A stretch of 64,000 bases of DNA from JBEKTW01 sp963727845. Lineage in GTDB: Bacteria; Bacteroidota; Ignavibacteria; UBA10030; SZUA-254. Made by a program: the position numbers and the translations under genes. This document shows, piece by piece, positions 47,286 through 56,256 of this stretch. The notes under the pieces are model-generated. The model was not told the origin of the DNA. It did not search any database and saw nothing but the letters and a program-made list of their open reading frames with translations. The stretch is taken from positions 558,001-622,000 of the forward strand of contig CAVSHI010000003.1 of NCBI GenBank assembly GCA_963727845.1, read 5' to 3'. The first letter of the stretch is position 1, and every line of letters starts with the position of its first letter.

Positions 47286-48515
47286 TTAATCTCCTTGCGC
47301 TACCAGATTGAGAATTTGTTGCAACCGGCGCTTGTTGTTGGCAAAATTCATAGCCGTTTCCAGCGTGATTCTTTTTGCCAGATAGTGCCGTTTCAGATCT
47401 TGCTCCATTGTCATCATGCCTTGCTCGCTTGCCTCCGACATCATCTGATAAATTTCTCCCGTGTTCTTGTTTTTGATTGCGGCTTTCACCGAAGGCGTCG
47501 CGATGAGAACCTCTTTGGCAAGAACACGCTTCCCGTCTATGCTCGGGACCAGTTTTTGAGAGATAACGCAGCGTATAACATCCGCCAGACGATTGCGAAC
47601 ACGCTCCTGCTCTATCGGCGGAACCTCACCGATGATACGGTCGATGCTTTCCACTGCGGATGATGTGTGGAGCGTGGAAAATACTTTGTGACCGCTGTCG
47701 GTAATTTCAAGCGCGGTCAGAATTGTTTCGGGATCGCGCATTTCCCCAATCATGATGATATCGGGATCCTGCCGCAACGCCTGGATAGCGCCCTCCTTGA
47801 ATGACATCGTATCGCGCCCCACTTCCCGATGACGGATAATGCACCGGTCGGAACGGTGAACATACTCGATAGGAGAAGCGATAATGACGATGTGCCCGTC
47901 TACGGTGTGGTTGTTGGCATCAATGATGCTGTCGAGTGTGGAACTTTTTCCCGACCCCGTAATCCCCGTCACGAGGTTCAGACCTTCCTTTGTGTGGGCA
48001 AGGCTCACAACTTTTGTGACGTTCGGGTGCAGGTCAAGACTTTTGTACGGCCTGACGACTTGATTGATCGAGCGCATGTTGAGCGCGATCTGATCGAGGT
48101 CAAAGTACGCATCCGCGCGGAAACGAAACATCGTTTCCTCTTTAATAATCGTGTACGAAAAATCCAGGTTCCGATTCTCATACAGGAATTGCCGCTGGCG
48201 CTCGAGCAGGATACTCTGAGTCAAAACGTTGGTCTCGTCGAAGGAAAACGTGGGAATCGTCTCATCCGGCTTCTTCACGCCGTGAATACGATACCAGACC
48301 TTTTTCTGACTCCCGTAGCCGCCAAAATCGATGTCCGACGCTGAAACTTCGGACATCCGGAGCAGGAAACCCTCGAGCATGCGCTTGAGGATAATTTTTT
48401 CTTCCTGCGGGATGCGCGCGACGAGGTCGCCGATAAGCATTTGGCGCTCAACTCCAAAGGCTGTCTCGGGAATACTGCTCACGATTTGGTTCAGTATGGC
48501 TTTAGCTTCTTCCAT
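47286..48515 (-). CDS. pilT: PilT-like retraction ATPase
   Basis: This hexameric ATPase would depolymerise the pilus. Its 409 residues include Walker A at 184-192 (GITGSGKSS), the His box TGHKVFSTLHTSSA-like segment (SGHKVFSTLHTSSAVESIDRI), and Walker B PDIIMIGEMRDPETI. The Asp box reads ASPIEYVH where PilT usually has EDPIE; the N-terminus is about 50 residues longer than usual. It is the first gene after the promoter at 48580-48608 and so leads the operon. Confidence 0.88.
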   Translation of the reverse strand: MEEAKAILNQIVSSIPETAFGVERQMLIGDLVARIPQEEKIILKRMLEGFLLRMSEVSASDIDFGGYGSQKKVWYRIHGVKKPDETIPTFSFDETNVLTQSILLERQRQFLYENRNLDFSYTIIKEETMFRFRADAYFDLDQIALNMRSINQVVRPYKSLDLHPNVTKVVSLAHTKEGLNLVTGITGSGKSSTLDSIIDANNHTVDGHIVIIASPIEYVHRSDRCIIRHREVGRDTMSFKEGAIQALRQDPDIIMIGEMRDPETILTALEITDSGHKVFSTLHTSSAVESIDRIIGEVPPIEQERVRNRLADVIRCVISQKLVPSIDGKRVLAKEVLIATPSVKAAIKNKNTGEIYQMMSEASEQGMMTMEQDLKRHYLAKRITLETAMNFANNKRRLQQILNLVAQGD

Positions 48516-48579
48516 AACGTGCCGCTAGTGATCCCTCGTCCAGATTCTCGATTGAGAAATGTCTTTAATTTAACGTGGT

Positions 48580-48608
48580 AATATAGGCAAAAGTTGAAAA
48601 CTTGTCAA
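48580..48608 (-). promoter_or_regulatory. Near-consensus sigma70 promoter of the pilT-pilMN-pilO-secretin-lipoprotein unit
   Basis: On the minus strand TTGACA (48603-48608) and TATATT (48580-48585) are exactly 17 bases apart. The predicted start is near 48573, about 58 bases before the pilT ATG. This is the strongest promoter match in the window. Confidence 0.75.
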
Positions 48609-49192
48609 CTCTTTTCTTCGATTATCATTTTCTGCGTAAAACGCCAAAAACCGACTAAATTGTTAACAAATGAGTGGTTTTGCCTGTATGAACCGGGCAT
48701 AGGACTGCAAATCTTAGAGATCGGCCATTTCAAGCAAATTATGAAAAGATCGCGGAAACCACATTCATCGTCACGTGTTCCAGCGTGGCGGCGTATCGAC
48801 AGCTTCTGATTTGCTCTGCCTGCCGTGTGATGACCGTCTCACATTAGCCGGCGTGATTCAATGCGGGGATGCTCCCTCTCGCTTCAGAAGACTGACGGCA
48901 TTGCATCCAGCCCATTCCCATTCTCAACCTGCACGAAGATGGAAAAACCTCGTTGTTGTTGAAGCACTCGACATGAGTTTTCCATCCGGACATCCCGGTT
49001 TTCGCGCCTGTGCCCGATGTCACAGGAAAGATTGCCCCAAAAGCCCGCCATTGAGCGGGTCGAACGGAGCGGGCCGTTCTGTGACGTATAACCTTGCTAT
49101 TCTGTCGAACAAGTAGTAAATTTCAGCTAAGAAAAAACGACACCTTGCGTTTTATGGTGTCAATGTCTGGAAAAAAATCGTGAGAGAAAGTT
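48609..49192 (+). other. Gene-free divergent region with several hairpins
   Basis: About 580 bases between the pilT promoter and the first minor-pilin gene have no convincing protein. Structures seen are CCTGTG/CACAGG (49008-49027), paired CCCGC/GCGGG blocks around 49037-49075, and GACACC/GGTGTC (49139-49161) shortly before the next gene. A plus-strand frame at 48775-49116 shows no family features. The region may hold a long structured leader or a small RNA. Confidence 0.35.
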
Positions 49193-49687
49193 ATGTCGAC
49201 AGGTCAGATGATGCTGGTATTGGGAGCGCTTGCCCTCTTGTCCATCGTGATGCTCTCTGCCAATAGAACCTTCAGGACAACGGGACAGACCATTCTCTAC
49301 TCAGAATTGGGAATCACCGCGATTTCTCTGAGCACCTCGATTGTGCAGTCCGCAGAGGAAAAAGCGTTCGACCAGAACACGTTCAATACCCCCGTTGCTT
49401 CACTCTCCGCGCTCACGCCGGTTAATTCTCTAGGGCCGGAAGCCGGTGAAGTGTACCCGGATTATGACGATTTCGACGATTTCAACGGGCTGTCCACAAC
49501 TGTGACATACCAGAACAGCGCGACATTCAACATTAAGTGTTCCGTTTGTTATGTTGACACGGGGAACCCAAATGTCGCGTCCTCTTCTATTACGTGGAAC
49601 AAAAAACTGACCGTGACCGTATCGAGCCCTTCGATGCTCGACACAATCAAAGAGTATTATATCTACAGTTACTTTTATTTCCGATAA
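49193..49687 (+). CDS. Minor pilin-like protein 1, short leader
   Basis: This 164-residue protein starts MSTGQMMLVLGALALLSIVMLSANRTF: a very short polar N-terminus, then one hydrophobic helix, then a globular domain. This is the pilin/pseudopilin architecture, but without the usual Gly-Phe cleavage site and Glu5. After the helix comes YSELGITAISLSTSIVQSAEEKAFDQNTF, a continuing amphipathic helix as in pilins. It is first in a three-gene plus-strand unit next to pilus genes. The assignment rests on architecture and context. Confidence 0.65.
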   Translation: MSTGQMMLVLGALALLSIVMLSANRTFRTTGQTILYSELGITAISLSTSIVQSAEEKAFDQNTFNTPVASLSALTPVNSLGPEAGEVYPDYDDFDDFNGLSTTVTYQNSATFNIKCSVCYVDTGNPNVASSSITWNKKLTVTVSSPSMLDTIKEYYIYSYFYFR

Positions 49688-49705
49688 TATTCGACAGGCA
49701 ATCAC

Positions 49706-50341
49706 ATGGGAACCAGTTCACTCTTTGACATACTCGGCTCGGTCTTGATCGGCGGAATGCTTATGCTGATGGTCATCAATGTAAACGGCAATCTGGATCA
49801 AGTGAATTACAATTACGGAGCCGAGATGACCGTTCAGAGAAATCTGGTGACATTGGTGGGAATGCTCGAGGCTAATTTCAGGAGAATCGGTTATTGCGCA
49901 ACGCCGTATAAGTTTCCGGATCCCACATATGCCATCCTGTCTGCGACCCAAACCAGCATCAAGTTCGTCGGCGATATCAACGCCGACGGCAATCTGGATA
50001 CGGTTTCCTACTGGGTCGGGGATACTCTTTCAGCGAGTATGACCCCGAACCCGAACGACAGGCTCCTCTACATGAAAGTTAACAGTCAGCCAACGTTGCA
50101 GTATAACCTTGGCGTTTGTACTTTTAATTTTACATACTACGGACCTTACTACCAAGGGGCTTTGGGGAACCTGGCGGATACAATGACTTTTCCGATTAAT
50201 ATACCGGTAGGGGGAAAATCGGGCATCTTCATGTTTCAGCTGTCCGTCCTTCTGGAAAGCCCTTATGCATACGCCTCAGCGTATCAGTATGCCTACTGGC
50301 GGCAATTGCGCTTGGCCTCGATCAATTTACGGAATAGATAA
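49706..50341 (+). CDS. Minor pilin-like protein 2 (PilW-like)
   Basis: This 211-residue protein begins MGTSSLFDILGSVLIGGMLMLMVINV, with a membrane helix right after a two-residue leader. The helix continues as NYNYGAEMTVQRNLVTLVGMLEANFRRIGYC, which matches the PilW-type stalk followed by a beta-rich head. Only two Cys are seen, at about 65 and 144, which could form a disulphide. The gap to the previous gene is 18 bases and to the next 12. Confidence 0.68.
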   Translation: MGTSSLFDILGSVLIGGMLMLMVINVNGNLDQVNYNYGAEMTVQRNLVTLVGMLEANFRRIGYCATPYKFPDPTYAILSATQTSIKFVGDINADGNLDTVSYWVGDTLSASMTPNPNDRLLYMKVNSQPTLQYNLGVCTFNFTYYGPYYQGALGNLADTMTFPINIPVGGKSGIFMFQLSVLLESPYAYASAYQYAYWRQLRLASINLRNR

Positions 50342-50353
50342 GGAGAGACACTC

Positions 50354-51631
50354 ATGGGAAGAACTGCTTTGATCCTCGTGATGGGAGCGAGTCTGATATT
50401 CGTCACCATCGTGCCGAACATCTACCACACCGCCACGTTCGCGTATCAAAATTATCTGACGTATTACGATGCCGAGTCGGAGCACGACCTGGGAGAAAGC
50501 GCCGCCAATATGGCCTGCAGCGCGCTGTTCTGGAATGCCAACTGGCGGACGGGTTTCGCCACCAAGACTTTTGGGACCGGCACCTACAAGGTGACTGCCC
50601 AGGGCATCAACTACCAGGGCGACACAACGATGGTGCAGCTCACTGCAGTTTCTACGGTCCAGGGCAACGTTGATACCACAGTAGTCTTACTGCACCCGAG
50701 CAGCTTTGCAAAGTTTTGCGTTTACATAAATAGCATGGGTAGTGTGTATTTTGCGACCGGCGATTCGGTGCTCGGACCTCTGCATGTCGAAGGCACCCTC
50801 AACGCGCTTGGAACGCCCTATTTCCAGGGAAAAGTCACTGTGAAGACCGGGACCAACCCGGTTCTTCCGAGTGCCCAGTCTCATCCAACCTTCGCCGGCG
50901 GATATCAATCCGGGGTAAGCATTCCACTTCCGACAAGTCTCACAGCAACGACGAACGCTGCGACCGCGGGCGGGAAAGTATTCACTCCCCCCGGCAGCCC
51001 GGCCGGAGAGTACGATGTTAAGGTACAATTCAATAGCAATGGGACTTTGAATTATCAGGAATACAAGGGTGGGACGCTGAAAAACTCCGTCACCAACGTC
51101 GCGATTAATACGCTGGCGCCCAACGGTGTCATCATGATCAGCGGAGGAAACCTTTACGTTCATGGCACGGTCCAGGGCCAGGTCACAATAGGATCGACGG
51201 GCAGCGGGACCACCGCGGGAAACGTGTTCCTCGACGGTAACCTCATGCAGAACACCGACCCCCGGACGAATCCCGCAAGCACCGATATGGTCGGGATCGT
51301 TTGTGACAACAATATTACGATACCTCTGCCGGCAGGCTACCCGCCGGGTCCTCCCAGTCCCCAGCACGATTTCACGATTGAAGCGGCGATGTTCGCCCGC
51401 ACCGGGGCTTTTTCAGCGCAATATGTTTCGCAAATGGGTGTGCTCGGACACGTGACAGTCGTCGGCGGGATCACCAGCAATACCATCGGCGCCTTCGCCG
51501 CGGGCGATGCCAACGGCAACGTGCTCTACGGCTACAGCAATACCTTCGCTTATGATAACCGGTTCATGGTCGGCTCTCCGCCGTCATTTCCTAATACCGG
51601 ACTCTTCGAAATTCTTTCGTGGAGGGAATAG
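50354..51631 (+). CDS. Minor pilin-like protein 3 (PilX-like, large head)
   Basis: This 425-residue protein starts MGRTALILVMGASLIFVTIVP and continues YYDAESEHDLGESAANMACSALFWN, like the Glu-rich stalk of PilX. A large Gly/Thr-rich beta region follows, with SVLGPLHVEGTLNALGTPYFQGKVTVKTG (about 135-165) and GGNLYVHGTVQGQVTIGSTGSGTTAGNVFLDGN (about 260-292). This looks like a right-handed beta solenoid turn pattern. The start has AAGGAG 9 bases upstream. It ends about 47 bases before a strong terminator. Confidence 0.68.
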   Translation: MGRTALILVMGASLIFVTIVPNIYHTATFAYQNYLTYYDAESEHDLGESAANMACSALFWNANWRTGFATKTFGTGTYKVTAQGINYQGDTTMVQLTAVSTVQGNVDTTVVLLHPSSFAKFCVYINSMGSVYFATGDSVLGPLHVEGTLNALGTPYFQGKVTVKTGTNPVLPSAQSHPTFAGGYQSGVSIPLPTSLTATTNAATAGGKVFTPPGSPAGEYDVKVQFNSNGTLNYQEYKGGTLKNSVTNVAINTLAPNGVIMISGGNLYVHGTVQGQVTIGSTGSGTTAGNVFLDGNLMQNTDPRTNPASTDMVGIVCDNNITIPLPAGYPPGPPSPQHDFTIEAAMFARTGAFSAQYVSQMGVLGHVTVVGGITSNTIGAFAAGDANGNVLYGYSNTFAYDNRFMVGSPPSFPNTGLFEILSWRE

Positions 51632-51677
51632 TCCTCTCCATGAACGGAAGTTAAACTTCCGGCTTCCGCAGATAACA

Positions 51678-51710
51678 GAAAGCCTCTGCCTAGTACAAGC
51701 AGAGGCTTTC
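51678..51710 (+). terminator. Intrinsic terminator after the minor-pilin unit
   Basis: GAAAGCCTCTGC and GCAGAGGCTTTC are exact 12-bp arms around a 9-base loop, followed by AAGTTTTCG. It lies between the convergent minor-pilin unit and pilB and may serve both. A smaller hairpin (CGGAAGT/ACTTCCG, 51645-51661) precedes it. Confidence 0.75.
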
Positions 51711-51797
51711 AAGTTTTCGTACCCACCAAGCCGGTTATCCCTCCGAGCTACGCAACGAAGCATGCAGGGATGACAGGGACATTAACTGTCAGATCTC

Positions 51798-53579
51798 CTA
51801 TTCTTCTTCCACGGTTTCTGAAACCACTTCTTCAAGAGTCGTCGTACCTTCTCTCATTCGTTCCATACCCGAACGCCGCAGCGTCCACATACCATCCTTC
51901 GACGCCTGGTCGCGAATGGCGTTTTCGTCAACTTTCTCACCGGCGTTCAAGACGATGTTCTTGATGGCTTTAGTAAAGTAGAGAGCTTCGTGGATTGCGG
52001 CACGTCCTTTATAGCCCGCGTGGCATTTGTCACAACCGACGGGCCTGTAGAATGTGTGTTGTTTGAAATCATCCTCGGTGAAACCGAATTTTATCAGGTC
52101 GGGTTTCTCGGATTCTTCGATCGGCTGTTTGCAAACCTTGCACAATGTACGGATAAGCCGTTGCGCGACGATAATGTTAATTGCGTAGGCGATCAGGAAC
52201 GGCTCAATGCCCATTTTGTACAACCGGGCGATGGCGCTCGGGGCGTCGTTTGTGTGAAGCGTGGAGAACACAAGGTGACCGGTATTGGCGAGCTTAATAG
52301 CAGTCTCAGCCGTAATCTTATCACGCATTTCGCCGACGAGGACGATGTCGGGGTCGTGACGCAAGATACCCCGTATGGAGTCCTCGAAGGTCATTTTGGT
52401 GCCGATCTTGAGCTGGCGCGCGCCCTTGATGATATACTCCACGGGCTCTTCGATTGTAAGCACATTCACCGTTGGGTCGATAACCTGATAGAGCGCCGCG
52501 ATGAGGGTGGTCGATTTCCCGGATCCTGTCGGACCCGTGAGGATAATGATCCCCTGGGGCCTCTGGATTGCCTTGTAGAAGAGTCCACGTGCGGGGCCTT
52601 GCAAGCCGAGTTTTTCGAGGTCGGTAATCACTTTGCGGTCGTCGAGCACGCGGATGACGACGCTTTCGAACTTGTGCTTGAATTCCGTCGTAACGATGGG
52701 CATGATGGAGACACGGAACCTGAGCTGGTGGCCGTCGATCACGCGCTGGATGAATCCGTCCTGCGACATTTCGCGCTCAAACCGGTCGACGTTCTTAGTC
52801 CGGTCCTTGATCACGGCAAGAACAGCTTCCGGCATCGTATTTTCCTGGACATGCCACACTTCCAAATTGCCATCGACACGGAACAGGAAATTCGTTTTAT
52901 TCCCTTCAGACGGGACAATGTGGATATCGCTGACTCCTCTGCGAACCGCTTCCACAATGGCTCCTTCGAACAAATTTACCAGCGCACTCTTGCTGATCTC
53001 GGCTTCGAGGGCCTCTTCGTCGACGACCTCCTCCTCCGTCGTCGAAATAGTGACGTCCGAACCTTCGAGGAGCTTCAGGAACTCATTCTCTGGCGGGACC
53101 ACCTTTTCCATCAACCCCTGGAGATCCTTGAGCCGGCAGTAACAGACTTCATACTTCTTGGCTCCGAAGTTCCTTGCGATCGTGGGGATGCTGCGGTCGG
53201 TGGGGTCTGCAGCAACGATAACCAGTTTGTCGGGCTGCTTTTCGTCGAACTTGAGGGGCATCATCTTGGTTTGAATGAGCAAGTCACGGTACTGCTCCTG
53301 GAGGCCGTCGACATACCGCTTGATGAATTCAATCCGCCCGGCATCGATGGTTTCGTCGTTCATGTACACTTCCCGGAAGGCGTAGAGATTCGCGACTTCA
53401 CGAAATACCAGGTCGTGTTCGACGTTAAAATCCGAGACGAGAATTTGCCCTAAATTTCTCCGGTTCTTTTTGTCTTCGCCCTCCCGCACGCGCAGGGATT
53501 TCTCCAGCGTCTCGTAGTCAATGATCCCCTTCTTCAACAAGGTGTAGCCAATTTTATCAGTTATGTCGACATCGGGCAT
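51798..53579 (-). CDS. pilB: Type IV pilus extension ATPase (PilB/GspE)
   Basis: This hexameric ATPase drives pilin polymerisation. The 593 residues hold an N-terminal GspE/MshE-like domain (about 1-160), Walker A GPTGSGKST at 349-357, the Asp box LTIEEPVEYIIKGARQ, Walker B DPDIVLVGEMRD and the His box NTGHLVFSTLHTNDAPSAIARL. The C-terminal zinc site has CKVCKQ and CDKCHAGYKGRAA. Compared with the PilT here, all catalytic boxes are canonical. pilC lies upstream on the same strand. Confidence 0.93.
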   Translation of the reverse strand: MPDVDITDKIGYTLLKKGIIDYETLEKSLRVREGEDKKNRRNLGQILVSDFNVEHDLVFREVANLYAFREVYMNDETIDAGRIEFIKRYVDGLQEQYRDLLIQTKMMPLKFDEKQPDKLVIVAADPTDRSIPTIARNFGAKKYEVCYCRLKDLQGLMEKVVPPENEFLKLLEGSDVTISTTEEEVVDEEALEAEISKSALVNLFEGAIVEAVRRGVSDIHIVPSEGNKTNFLFRVDGNLEVWHVQENTMPEAVLAVIKDRTKNVDRFEREMSQDGFIQRVIDGHQLRFRVSIMPIVTTEFKHKFESVVIRVLDDRKVITDLEKLGLQGPARGLFYKAIQRPQGIIILTGPTGSGKSTTLIAALYQVIDPTVNVLTIEEPVEYIIKGARQLKIGTKMTFEDSIRGILRHDPDIVLVGEMRDKITAETAIKLANTGHLVFSTLHTNDAPSAIARLYKMGIEPFLIAYAINIIVAQRLIRTLCKVCKQPIEESEKPDLIKFGFTEDDFKQHTFYRPVGCDKCHAGYKGRAAIHEALYFTKAIKNIVLNAGEKVDENAIRDQASKDGMWTLRRSGMERMREGTTTLEEVVSETVEEE

Positions 53580-53635
53580 GGTTCAATCTCCAACATAGTA
53601 TGACACTATTCCATCATGAACGCGCATTCGCTTGC

Positions 53636-55003
53636 TCATCCTCCTCCGCCGCCGGCTCCACTCGGGTGGAACTTTGCCGTTTCGGATGAAGCGAGTGTCA
53701 ACGCCAGCAATACGATCATGATGATCATATTCACCCAGAGCGAGATGAAATCCACGAGATTTTTCATCTTGTAACTGGTCTCCTGCTCATAATAGTCGGC
53801 AAGCTGTTGAGCGGTATTTTTCACCGTTCCGGTCTCAGCGCCCGAATGCAGACGCGAGATCGCCGTTCTCGTGAACACGCCAGCCGCTTCGAATGCCTCC
53901 GTGATACCGGCGCCCTTGTCGATCATCATGGGAACCGCCACGGTCTTTATTTGGTGTTCCATGTATTTATTACCACAAGCATCCGCCGACATTCTGATGA
54001 CGTCGATGTTCTCACCTGAACCGCTGTACAACGCATAGAAGACGCGGCAAAAAATTTCGATGCTTGTTTTTTGAAGAAGGTTGCCCAGCACGGGAATCTT
54101 CCAAATGTATTGATCCCGGAAGAGTTGTCCTTTCTCCGTCCGGAAGAGAAAATAAAACAGCGTTCCTGCAATCGCCAACGTCGGCAACAGGATGAACCAG
54201 ATGTTCGCCTGTAAAAAGTCGCTTGCCTTCAACGTATACCATGTCATCGGAAACTGCTTTTTGAACTCCGATTCCGGCATGAACTTAAGAAAGATCCCGG
54301 CGATGCTCGGGAATATATCCATGACATAGTAAATAACGGCCCCGGCAAGACCGAGCATCGTCACCATGGGCATGATCAGAGCGCTCTTCAGATTCTTCTT
54401 GAACTGAACCTGGCGTTCAATGAACTTCGCTGTGCTTTCGTAAATCTCCGCCATGTTACCGCTCTTTGACGCAAGGCCAAGCATATGCGCGACGAAGCGG
54501 CCCAGGACGGCCTCCTGCCTGATGAACACCTTCTCGCTATCCTTTCCCTGTTTCAGCTCGGAGTTGATTTCCTTGATGCAATCCTTCAACACGGGGTTAT
54601 CGATGTCGTTGACCATCAGTTGAAGAATTTCGTTGTATGGTAGTTTCTGACGAAGAAGGTCTGCGCTGACACGAACAAACGAAACAATGTCGGTCGCCGG
54701 AGGTTTGATCTTGAAGTTCAGGAGTTTTTTGTTCACGCTCAGGACGCGGAATCCCATCTTGGAAAGGGCATCCTGGACCTCCTCCTTCGTAAAAGCCCGC
54801 TGCTCTCCCGTTATCGGCTTTTCCCCTGTTTTCTGAACTTTGTAAACGAATGTTGTACGGGGCAGGACTTTGACAAGCCTAAATTTCCGCTGGACTGCCA
54901 TGAGCTTGGCTTTTTCTTTTGCCACGCGCGTGTTCTCAGCTTCGATCATTCCCTGAATGACCTTCCCAGCAGGCGATAGCCCTTCTATCCGAAATTCAGC
55001 CAT
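53636..55003 (-). CDS. pilC: Type IV pilus inner-membrane platform protein (PilC/GspF)
   Basis: This is the inner-membrane platform on which PilB acts. The 455 residues have two GspF repeats, each with helices. The N-terminal part is longer than usual, with an EGLSPAGKVIQGMIEAENTRVAKEKAK strand set typical of the family start. Later come LYRRK-like charged stretches, ALIMPMVTMLGLAGAVIYYVMDIFP, and TAISRLHSGAETGTVKNTAQQLADYYEQETSYKMKNLVDF near the end. It ends in a Gly-rich GAGGGGG tail. pilB follows after 56 bases. Confidence 0.9.
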   Translation of the reverse strand: MAEFRIEGLSPAGKVIQGMIEAENTRVAKEKAKLMAVQRKFRLVKVLPRTTFVYKVQKTGEKPITGEQRAFTKEEVQDALSKMGFRVLSVNKKLLNFKIKPPATDIVSFVRVSADLLRQKLPYNEILQLMVNDIDNPVLKDCIKEINSELKQGKDSEKVFIRQEAVLGRFVAHMLGLASKSGNMAEIYESTAKFIERQVQFKKNLKSALIMPMVTMLGLAGAVIYYVMDIFPSIAGIFLKFMPESEFKKQFPMTWYTLKASDFLQANIWFILLPTLAIAGTLFYFLFRTEKGQLFRDQYIWKIPVLGNLLQKTSIEIFCRVFYALYSGSGENIDVIRMSADACGNKYMEHQIKTVAVPMMIDKGAGITEAFEAAGVFTRTAISRLHSGAETGTVKNTAQQLADYYEQETSYKMKNLVDFISLWVNMIIMIVLLALTLASSETAKFHPSGAGGGGG

Positions 55004-55105
55004 ACATTTCCCCTACAGAATATTGTTAATCGTTCGTGTTGCACCGCCATCCACCGTTTTACCCGCTGTCTTTATCGACAACGTACTCAATTTAGAAAGT
55101 AGAAC

Positions 55106-55164
55106 AACAAAAAACAAGTGCATTTCCCCGGTGAATGATATTCATCACCTGGAGAAATGCACTT
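55106..55164 (-). terminator. Intrinsic terminator after the pilin-like genes
   Basis: Arms at 55116-55126 and 55154-55164 share AAGTGCATTTC; the stem extends to GGTGA/TCACC with one mismatch. On the minus strand it is followed by a T-rich tract (GTTTTTTGTTGTT, 55106-55115). It separates the abundant pilin-type messages from pilC-pilB. Confidence 0.8.
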
Positions 55165-55221
55165 CTAACCTAAGCTTAAACCTTACTTGAAAGCCTCTTT
55201 ATTCAGGCAAAATTGGAGAAA

Positions 55222-55611
55222 TCACTGGAGAAAATCACCCGTAAACACAAATGGGCTCAATTTTCCATTAAGGTCAATTGTTGTCGTGATCGTTCCGTAC
55301 GCATATTTCGAAGTCGCATTAAATGTGATGGATTTGCCATCGGCAGCAATTACCGGTGTTATGGTCCCATCATCATTAAGGACAAGGGCTTGAACAGGAC
55401 TAAACCCAATATAAGAACCCTGCCCCCCGCCCAGTATTTGAGCACGCATGTAGTATCCGTATGCCGCAATTGAAATATTGTTGATATCCCCTACCAGGCT
55501 ATCTCTGTTGGACTCAACACTCTGGGAACTATACAACAGGATACCAACTGCAATTGCCGCCCCGACAATTATGATCCCCAGAAGTATCAGCAAAAGTTGT
55601 TGTTGGCCCAT
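55222..55611 (-). CDS. Major pilin-like protein, divergent fourth copy
   Basis: This 129-residue protein begins MGQQQLLLILLGIIIVGAAIAVGILLYSSQSVESNRDSLVGDINNISIAAYGYYM. It has the same leader and helix as its three neighbours but only distant similarity in the head. Length and layout (hydrophobic helix, amphipathic helix, small beta head) fit a type IV pilin. A leader of only MG and Gln/Leu instead of Phe1/Glu5 are unusual. Confidence 0.72.
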   Translation of the reverse strand: MGQQQLLLILLGIIIVGAAIAVGILLYSSQSVESNRDSLVGDINNISIAAYGYYMRAQILGGGQGSYIGFSPVQALVLNDDGTITPVIAADGKSITFNATSKYAYGTITTTIDLNGKLSPFVFTGDFLQ

Positions 55612-55683
55612 TGTAGTCCTTTCCCTATTCGGTCAATTCAAATTGAGGCGGAATATGCAACTTCGTTCCGCGATGAGAGAGGA

Positions 55684-55756
55684 TCGACATACATGCATTG
55701 CCATAGGCAAGGAAGGCATGTTTGCTTTCTATTTGCTTCTGGCAATGCATGGTCGA
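55684..55756. repeat. Long inverted repeat between pilin-like genes
   Basis: CATGCATTGCCA (55692-55703) and TGGCAATGCATG (55740-55751) are exact 12-bp arms; outer TCGAC/GTCGA (55684-55688, 55752-55756) adds five more pairs after a small bulge. The loop is 36 bases. It has no T-run, so it may process or stabilise the pilin message rather than end it. Confidence 0.6.
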
Positions 55757-55778
55757 TTCCCATTCCGATAATCACGGT

Positions 55779-56201
55779 TTACAGGAACTGTCCTGTGTAT
55801 ACAGGCGCGCCGCCCTTGCCGTTCGCATCAAATGTGATCTGAACGGTTGAGCCGGTGACAGTCTTTGAAGTACCCAGGAACGTGATCGTAGCAGCGGTGA
55901 CCGAGGGCATCGTGTAGACTGCGTTGGGGTTACCCGGTCCCCATGGGCTGCTCGCCTTCGTCGAAGGATCGACATAGGCAGTTCCGCCGCCGCTGTTATC
56001 ATACGTGCCGTTGCCGCCGCCCATCGATGACGGGCGAATCTTGAACTGATATGAATCCGCACCGAGGTTGTTCAGGTCGGAAAGGATCGCGTCCTTATTC
56101 GACTGGATGCTCTGTCCGCTGAACATCGAGATACCCACCGCAATGGCTACACCGACGATGATGACGCCAAGGATGATGAGTAAGAGTTGCTGTTGTCCCA
56201 T
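55779..56201 (-). CDS. Major pilin-like protein, tandem copy C
   Basis: This 140-residue protein starts MGQQQLLLIILGVIIVGVAIAVGISMFSGQSIQSNKDAIL, one hydrophobic helix from residue 5 to about 27, and a Gly-rich small head. Its predicted protein is identical to copy A (56740-57162). Stop-to-start spacing to the upstream copy is 55 bases. The RBS is AAAGGAAC. Confidence 0.75.
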   Translation of the reverse strand: MGQQQLLLIILGVIIVGVAIAVGISMFSGQSIQSNKDAILSDLNNLGADSYQFKIRPSSMGGGNGTYDNSGGGTAYVDPSTKASSPWGPGNPNAVYTMPSVTAATITFLGTSKTVTGSTVQITFDANGKGGAPVYTGQFL

Positions 56202-56256
56202 GATACTGTTCCTTTATGATTAATTATGATTGTTGTGAATTATATTCCCTCACGGT

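Noticed and set aside
48775..49116. Plus-strand open frame of 113 codons between pilT and the minor pilins
   Set aside because: No family features, no RBS, and a composition unlike neighbouring genes; the frame crosses several hairpins.
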